From positions 1 through 6,376 of the forward strand of contig JAHEFC010000231.1 in NCBI GenBank assembly GCA_024640385.1: DNA of 6,376 bases, written 5' to 3'. Position numbers and translations under genes: made by a program. This document shows positions 1 to 3,913 of this stretch, in pieces. The first letter of the stretch is position 1. Each line of letters opens with the position of its first letter. A model generated the notes under the pieces. It ran no database searches. It was not told the origin of the DNA and saw only the letters and a list, made by a program, of their open reading frames with translations. This stretch comes from Sphingobacteriales bacterium. GTDB taxonomy: Bacteria; Bacteroidota; Bacteroidia; Chitinophagales; Chitinophagaceae.

Positions 1-665
1 TCATCGATAAGAACTACATCCCTGTCCGTTACATCACCGATCACCACCATGCTGGCGATCTCATTGGCCCGTTTCCGGTGCTTATCGCAGATCACCATTT
101 CAGCATTGAAATAGCTCGCGATCTCCCGGATCCTGTTGGCAGAACCCACGTCAGGGGCCGCAAAGGTAAGGTTTTCCAGCTTAAGATTCTCGATATAAGG
201 GATAAAAATGGCCGAGCTGTCCAGGTGGTCTACCGGTATATCGAAATAACCCTGGATCTGGGGGGCGTGAAGATCCATTGTGATCACCCTGTCCGCCCCG
301 GCGGCCGTGAGGAGGTTGGCCACCAATTTGGCGCCTATGGCCACCCTGGGTTTATCCTTGCGATCCTGGCGGGCATATCCGAAATATGGTATTACAGCGA
401 TGATTTTATAGGCCGAAGCACGCCTGGCGGCGTCTATCATCATCAATAATTCCATGATATTATCTGACGGAGAAAATGTGCTTTGCACAAGGAAAACATA
501 ATCCCCTCGTATACTTTCGAGGAAAACAGGCTGGAATTCCCCGTCGCTGAAACGCTGGATATTGATCTTACCAATATGAGTACCAAAACGTTGGGAGATC
601 TTTTCGGCAAGGTATTGGGAACCGGTGCCTGAGAAGATCTTGGCTAAGTGTGAGTTCGTGTCCAT
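1..665 (-). CDS. prs: Ribose-phosphate pyrophosphokinase (PRPP synthase), 3' end beyond window
   Basis: This enzyme transfers pyrophosphate from ATP to ribose 5-phosphate to make PRPP, the cytosolic precursor of purines, pyrimidines, NAD, histidine and tryptophan. The window holds the first 221 codons of a protein usually about 310-315 residues long. Family motifs visible are FSDGE (39-43), the ATP-loop segment YFGYARQDRK (94-103), the active-site stretch MDLHAPQIQGYFDIPVDHL (130-148, with His133), and CDKHRKRAN (193-201, with the conserved Lys195 and Arg197). The sequence ends at VVLID, so the PRPP-binding loop lies just outside. The ATG at 665 starts the protein at the usual distance before the first conserved segment (KIFSGTGS), and no in-frame ATG lies just upstream. 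There is no clear Shine-Dalgarno sequence. A good promoter lies 20 bases upstream. The upstream neighbour on the same strand is a small membrane ORF ended by its own terminator, so prs is probably transcribed independently. Identification is secure; only completeness is unknown. Confidence 0.97.
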   Translation of the reverse strand, partial: MDTNSHLAKIFSGTGSQYLAEKISQRFGTHIGKINIQRFSDGEFQPVFLESIRGDYVFLVQSTFSPSDNIMELLMMIDAARRASAYKIIAVIPYFGYARQDRKDKPRVAIGAKLVANLLTAAGADRVITMDLHAPQIQGYFDIPVDHLDSSAIFIPYIENLKLENLTFAAPDVGSANRIREIASYFNAEMVICDKHRKRANEIASMVVIGDVTDRDVVLID

Positions 666-684
666 AAAGCTGGTGAATGAGCCG

Positions 685-716
685 CAAAAATAGCCATTAG
701 CCTCACTATGGACAAA
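685..716 (-). promoter_or_regulatory. Bacteroidota-type promoter for prs
   Basis: Read on the minus strand, a TTTG -33 box (716-713) is followed after exactly 20 bases by TATTTTTG (692-685), a full match to the TAnnTTTG -7 consensus known from Bacteroides and Flavobacterium. The prs ATG is 20 bases further on, which implies a very short leader. The -33 box lies inside the T-run of the preceding terminator. The match is exact in both boxes and in spacing, but no transcription start has been measured. Confidence 0.72.
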
Positions 717-749
717 AAAGAAAGGGGAAGAGTATTAACACTTTCCCCT
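714..749 (-). terminator. Intrinsic terminator of the small membrane-protein gene
   Basis: On the minus strand, AGGGGAA (749-743) and AGT (742-740) pair with ACT (733-731) and TTCCCCT (729-723). This gives a 10-bp stem with one unpaired base (730) and a 6-base loop (739-734). It is followed by TTCTTTTTT (722-714). On the plus strand the hairpin is followed by a mixed sequence without a T-run, so it acts in the minus direction only. It starts 22 bases after the stop codon of the ORF ending at 772, which is strong indirect evidence that this ORF is transcribed. Confidence 0.75.
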
Positions 750-771
750 CTAAAATGAGTTCTAAGTTGGT

Positions 772-984
772 CTATTTGATCGAGGCTACCATAACGGTGG
801 TGCCTGCAGCGGCCATGTCATTGGTAGATTTTGCGGCTGTAACGTTGAATTTCTTCGGGTTCATCGCCCTGTACACCGAGGTACAAACGAAGATCGAGAA
901 GATCAACACCACGCAATACATTCCTACGCAGAACAGGAATGGCTGTAATGAGCCAATAATTAATTGCCGGTTGGTTCTTTTCAT
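772..984 (-). CDS. Small single-pass membrane protein of unknown function (70 aa)
   Basis: I do not recognise a family. The proposed 70-residue protein starts MKRTNRQLIIGS, with Lys2, Arg3 and Arg6 ahead of a hydrophobic segment at about 13-37 that contains Cys19, Cys24 and Cys34. A polar part follows (YRAMNPKKFN, 38-47) and then a small-residue tail that is mildly hydrophobic near its end (AAAGTTVMVASIK). The charge pattern suggests a membrane anchor, but topology is ambiguous because basic residues lie on both sides. Support for coding comes from the dense use of ATC, TTC, ACC, AAC and GTG codons, a TAG stop followed 22 bases later by a correctly oriented terminator, and a possible promoter upstream. 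The frame is open upstream to 1065, but the extra residues would overlap the start of radC on the other strand, so the ATG at 984 is preferred. There is no Shine-Dalgarno sequence. The opposite-strand frame at 755-1048 is less plausible because it crosses the terminator. Confidence 0.6.
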   Translation of the reverse strand: MKRTNRQLIIGSLQPFLFCVGMYCVVLIFSIFVCTSVYRAMNPKKFNVTAAKSTNDMAAAGTTVMVASIK

Positions 985-1028
985 GGATTGGACATTTTGG
1001 TTTTTAAAGGATATACCGGATAACAGCA

Positions 1029-1060
1029 CTAAAGTATGGCGTATATGAAAAAGAGACAAG
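1029..1060 (-). promoter_or_regulatory. Possible promoter for the small membrane-protein gene
   Basis: On the minus strand CTTG (1060-1057) lies 20 bases before TACTTTAG (1036-1029). This is a one-mismatch version of both the TTTG and the TAnnTTTG boxes at the preferred spacing. It would give a leader of about 40 bases before the ATG at 984. The elements overlap the first codons of radC on the other strand. Two mismatches make this a weak call. Confidence 0.33.
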
Positions 1061-1746
1061 AGCAAAATTGCCCGATTTTACAATGGGCAAAAGACGATAG
1101 GCCGAGGGAAAAACTACGATTGAAGGGCGTAGAAATACTGTCGGATGCTGAGTTGCTGGCCATCCTGTTGCACCATGGAACCAGGGACAGAACGGCGGTG
1201 GACCTGGCCCGGGAACTCATTCAATTGAGCAAGCATAACCTGAAAGAACTGGGCCGTATGTCCATGAAAGAGATCATGCGGGTGAAGGGGATAGGGGAGG
1301 CGAAAGCGGTTACGATTCTCGCTGCCTTAGAATTAGGCAGGAGGAGGGAGGCGAGAGAAAACCTTGATAAGCCAGTGGTGTCGGGTTCGAATTCAGTGGC
1401 CAGGTACCTGCAAACCTTATTCAGCGATTATGACCATGAGGTGTTTGCTGTACTCTTCCTCAACCGGGCGAATAAGATCAACCATTTTGAGATCATCAGT
1501 ACGGGAGGAATGAGTGGTACTGTGGCTGATCCCCGGATGATCCTGAGAAAAGCGCTGGAGGAAAAAGCAGTGAGTATTATCTTATGTCACAACCATCCAT
1601 CGGGCAGTTTGAAACCCAGTTTGGCCGACCGCGAGTTGACCATCAAGATTCGCGAGGCGGCGAAGTATTTCGACATCCTGGTACTGGATCATATCATTGT
1701 AAGCAATGAAGGGTTTTTCAGTTTTGCGGATGAAGGAATCTTGTAA
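1036..1746 (+). CDS. radC: RadC family protein (HhH plus JAMM metalloprotease-like domain)
   Basis: This is a complete 236-residue RadC, normal length for the family. The N-terminal part carries the family signature DDRPREKL (20-27) and LSDAELLAILL (35-45). A helix-hairpin-helix, typical of DNA-binding proteins, is centred on VKGIGEAKA (83-91). The C-terminal MPN/JAB domain (about 113-236) has the full JAMM zinc set: Glu135 in HEVFAVLFLN, then His185 and His187 in HNHPSG, and Asp198. It ends with the usual DHIIVSNEGFFSFADEG. The fold predicts a zinc-dependent hydrolase, but no substrate is established for RadC and its old name as a DNA-repair protein is not well supported. The start may be the ATG at 1036 or at 1045; neither has a clear Shine-Dalgarno sequence. 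It is transcribed divergently from the small membrane ORF and convergently with the cyclase. No classical terminator follows; the gap holds tandem repeats. Confidence 0.96.
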   Translation: MAYMKKRQEQNCPILQWAKDDRPREKLRLKGVEILSDAELLAILLHHGTRDRTAVDLARELIQLSKHNLKELGRMSMKEIMRVKGIGEAKAVTILAALELGRRREARENLDKPVVSGSNSVARYLQTLFSDYDHEVFAVLFLNRANKINHFEIISTGGMSGTVADPRMILRKALEEKAVSIILCHNHPSGSLKPSLADRELTIKIREAAKYFDILVLDHIIVSNEGFFSFADEGIL

Positions 1747-1747
1747 G

Positions 1748-1783
1748 AAATGTGAGGAATGTGATAAATGTGAGGAATGTGGG
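1748..1783. repeat. Tandem 9-bp repeat, four units
   Basis: Four 9-base units, AAATGTGAG, GAATGTGAT, AAATGTGAG and GAATGTGGG, fit the pattern RAATGTGRK. They also form two 18-base units that match at 16 of 18 positions. The array starts one base after the radC stop codon. It is intergenic and not part of either flanking gene. Its function is unknown. Confidence 0.85.
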
Positions 1784-1790
1784 AATGAAT

Positions 1791-1829
1791 CTGGAACCTG
1801 CAACCTGCAACCTGGAACCTGCAACCTGC
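1791..1829. repeat. Tandem 7-bp repeat (CTGSAAC), about 5.6 units
   Basis: Five perfect heptamers in the order CTGGAAC, CTGCAAC, CTGCAAC, CTGGAAC, CTGCAAC are followed by a partial CTGC. Only the fourth base varies (G or C). The array ends two bases before the cyclase stop codon. Together with the 9-bp array it fills nearly all of the 85-bp gap between the convergent genes. It may be a dispersed intergenic element, but that cannot be seen from one copy. Confidence 0.88.
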
Positions 1830-1831
1830 TA

Positions 1832-3817
1832 TTAAGATTCTTCTACAACCCGAGACTCCTCAGAGTGTGCTTTGAGTTCGCCATTGGTGAGTTCGCGTTT
1901 AACGAAATACATATCGATCTCGCCCACGTTTTTGGCGTAGATCTTACCGCGGTATTCGCATTCGAATTTGTCTTTGATCAATTCATATGTCGAAGCAGAG
2001 ATGTTCAGTACACCCGGTGAACCATTGCTCTCCATCCTGCTCGCAATATTCACTGCAGAGCCCCAGATATCGTAAGCGTATTTTTTCTTACCCACCACAC
2101 CTGCAACCAAGGAACCGGTGTTCAAACCAATACGGATCTCCCATTGTGCTAAGCCAGCATCAAGCCTCACTTTATTTTTCTTACGAAGATATTCTACGAT
2201 GTCAAGACCTGCCCTTACTGCATCAATAGGGTGGGTGCTGTTGGGTGTGGGAATACCGCCTGCGCACATGTAAGAGTCACCAATGGTTTTGATCTTTTCC
2301 AAACCATATCTGTCGATGATCTCATCCATTTCAGTGAAGAATTCGTTCAGTTCGGCAGTGATCTGCTGGGGGCTAAGGGTTTCTGCGATCCTGGAAAAAC
2401 CAACAAAGTCAGTGAACATCACCGTGGTACTTTCATAGTAGCGTGGATTGGATTTGCCCGTTTTTTGAAGTTCTTCAGCCACTTCAAATGGAAGGATATT
2501 CAGCAGCAACGCTTCGATCTCAGCTTTCCGCTGGTCAAGCAGTTTATTGGTTTTTATTTTATTCCTGTAATCACGGTAAAGAACACCAATAAGAGTCAGC
2601 ACCAATGCAAAACCAACCAGGAATGCATTACGGACAAGCTTTGTTCTTTTGATCTCTTCGTCTTTGAGGGCGTTCCGTTGATTGGCAACCGTGATCTCTT
2701 TTTCTTTAAGGCCCATTTCAAATTTAGACTGGATGCTATCTGATTGAAATGCATTCAATGAATCCGTCATCTTAGAATAAATTGACTCATTGAAATACGC
2801 CAGTTTGTAATCTTTCCTATCTGCATACAGATTAGCCAATCCTTTATAGGCCATTTTCATTTCCAATCCTGCCCTGCTCGAAGAAGCATATTCTTTTGCT
2901 TTTTCAAAATATTCAATGGCCTTTTTTTCATCTCCCACCCATCTGTAGTTTTCGCCAAGGGCAAGACAGGTTTGTGAGATATAGAATAAGCTATTCAGGT
3001 CTTTACTTGTTTTGTATGCAAGATCCAGCCATTTGAGGGCTTCAGTATAATCTCCTTTTCTTTGGTAAATCATGCCGATCTTGGTTTGCACATAAGGAAG
3101 GTAAGTGCTGGTGCTGCTAAGTACTTTCCTGGCCAGGATATATTCCTGAAGCGCCTCAGCATCTTTATTCATATTCATATACACGTCCCCGATATTGATA
3201 TGGGAAGTGCCTAAATTATCTTCATCATTGAGTTCTTCTGCCAGTTTCAGTGCTTTCCTGAGGTATTCCAATGCCTGTGGATAAGTACCAGGTTTAGACA
3301 TGTAGATCAGGCCAATGTTATTGGTTGCAGTGGCAAGCCTCAATTTGTAACCATATTTTTCAGAAAGTTCATATGAAGGCAGAAAATATTCAAGTGCTTT
3401 TGCATAATTCCCCAGATTATAATGTATCGATCCCAGGTTGTTCAGCATGTTAGCCTCGCCATCTTTATCTCCAGCTGCTTTATATGCTTCTAGAGACTGC
3501 AGCCACCATTCCTGTGCCTCAATGAATGAACCCCTGTCAAAATAGTAAAATCCGATCCATTTGTATCCCAGTGCTATGCCCGGAGTATAATCCAGGCCCT
3601 TGGCAACCTCCAATGCTTTCTTACTGTGCTCAAGGGCTTTTTCAGCATCTTTGCTCTTAAGGGCTTTTGCAATTTCAATGTGAGTTAGGACTTTTACAGT
3701 ATCTGGTGCATCTGATTGTAAGATCGCATTCAGGCTGTCGATTTTATTTTCTTGCGCAAAGGAGGTTAGGGCGAGAAAAGTAAATATGATCAAAATATAG
3801 TGTCTCGCTTGCTTCAT
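1832..3817 (-). CDS. Receptor-type class III adenylyl cyclase with signal peptide, TPR array and one TM helix
   Basis: The protein is predicted to make cAMP from ATP. Numbered from the ATG at 3817 it has 661 residues. A signal peptide (1-21, ending TSFA before QENK) is followed by about seven or eight TPR units (roughly 45-355), a charged helix (about 360-393), one membrane segment (about 395-414), a linker helix with the transducer-like LLLNILPFEVAEEL (438-451), and the catalytic domain (about 466-640). The metal aspartates are Asp470 (MFTDFVGF) and Asp514 (KTIGDSYM). Lys510 and Asp583 (YDIWG) sit where adenylyl cyclases read adenine; guanylyl cyclases usually have Glu and Cys there. The transition-state residues Asn590 and Arg594 are present. 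The TPR part should be periplasmic and the cyclase cytosolic. The frame stays open to 3913, but that extension would translate the upstream gene's terminator, so the start at 3817 is chosen. A partial -7 box (TAATTTTT, 3840-3833) precedes it. The TPR ligand or partner is unknown. Confidence 0.95.
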   Translation of the reverse strand: MKQARHYILIIFTFLALTSFAQENKIDSLNAILQSDAPDTVKVLTHIEIAKALKSKDAEKALEHSKKALEVAKGLDYTPGIALGYKWIGFYYFDRGSFIEAQEWWLQSLEAYKAAGDKDGEANMLNNLGSIHYNLGNYAKALEYFLPSYELSEKYGYKLRLATATNNIGLIYMSKPGTYPQALEYLRKALKLAEELNDEDNLGTSHINIGDVYMNMNKDAEALQEYILARKVLSSTSTYLPYVQTKIGMIYQRKGDYTEALKWLDLAYKTSKDLNSLFYISQTCLALGENYRWVGDEKKAIEYFEKAKEYASSSRAGLEMKMAYKGLANLYADRKDYKLAYFNESIYSKMTDSLNAFQSDSIQSKFEMGLKEKEITVANQRNALKDEEIKRTKLVRNAFLVGFALVLTLIGVLYRDYRNKIKTNKLLDQRKAEIEALLLNILPFEVAEELQKTGKSNPRYYESTTVMFTDFVGFSRIAETLSPQQITAELNEFFTEMDEIIDRYGLEKIKTIGDSYMCAGGIPTPNSTHPIDAVRAGLDIVEYLRKKNKVRLDAGLAQWEIRIGLNTGSLVAGVVGKKKYAYDIWGSAVNIASRMESNGSPGVLNISASTYELIKDKFECEYRGKIYAKNVGEIDMYFVKRELTNGELKAHSEESRVVEES

Positions 3818-3856
3818 GGCGTAATTCAGGTTAAAAATTACAACTATTTTTCGGCC

Positions 3857-3890
3857 GGAAAAAGAAAATGAGGGAGTTTCCTCCCTCATT
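3857..3890 (-). terminator. Strong intrinsic terminator after the MBG/T9SS gene
   Basis: On the minus strand AATGAGGGAG (3890-3881) pairs perfectly with CTCCCTCATT (3876-3867) around a GAAA tetraloop, giving a 10-bp stem. It is followed by the T-rich run TTCTTTTTCC. It lies 23 bases after the TAA stop of the repeat-protein gene and 50 bases before the cyclase ATG. It therefore separates the two co-oriented genes and also argues against the longer cyclase start. Confidence 0.9.
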
Positions 3891-3913
3891 CTATTAACTG
3901 TTCGATTAATCAA

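Noticed and set aside
78..449. Plus-strand open frame of 123 codons
   Set aside because: It is antisense to prs, whose conserved motifs are intact on the other strand.
666..771. tRNA or riboswitch in the prs leader
   Set aside because: The only fold seen is the terminator hairpin; there are no cloverleaf or aptamer features and the prs leader appears to be very short.
996..1028. Plus-strand promoter for radC
   Set aside because: A TTTG occurs at 996-999, but the expected -7 site reads TAACAGCA and lacks the TTTG part, so I do not call it.
755..1048. Plus-strand open frame opposite the small membrane ORF
   Set aside because: It runs over the radC start and is antisense to the minus-strand ORF, which has better coding signs and a correctly oriented terminator.
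1748..1829. Could the repeats be a CRISPR array?
   Set aside because: Units are 7 or 9 bases with no spacers and no cas genes nearby.
1706..2020. Plus-strand frame giving CxxC-rich residues after radC
   Set aside because: The cysteines come from translating the 9- and 7-bp repeats in one frame. The frame starts inside radC and continues antisense into the cyclase. radC is full length without it.
2231..2743. Plus-strand open frame of 170 codons
   Set aside because: It is antisense to the catalytic and membrane parts of the cyclase, which are fully conserved on the minus strand.
1832..3817. Guanylyl cyclase
   Set aside because: The base-reading positions are Lys510 and Asp583, as in adenylyl cyclases, not Glu and Cys.
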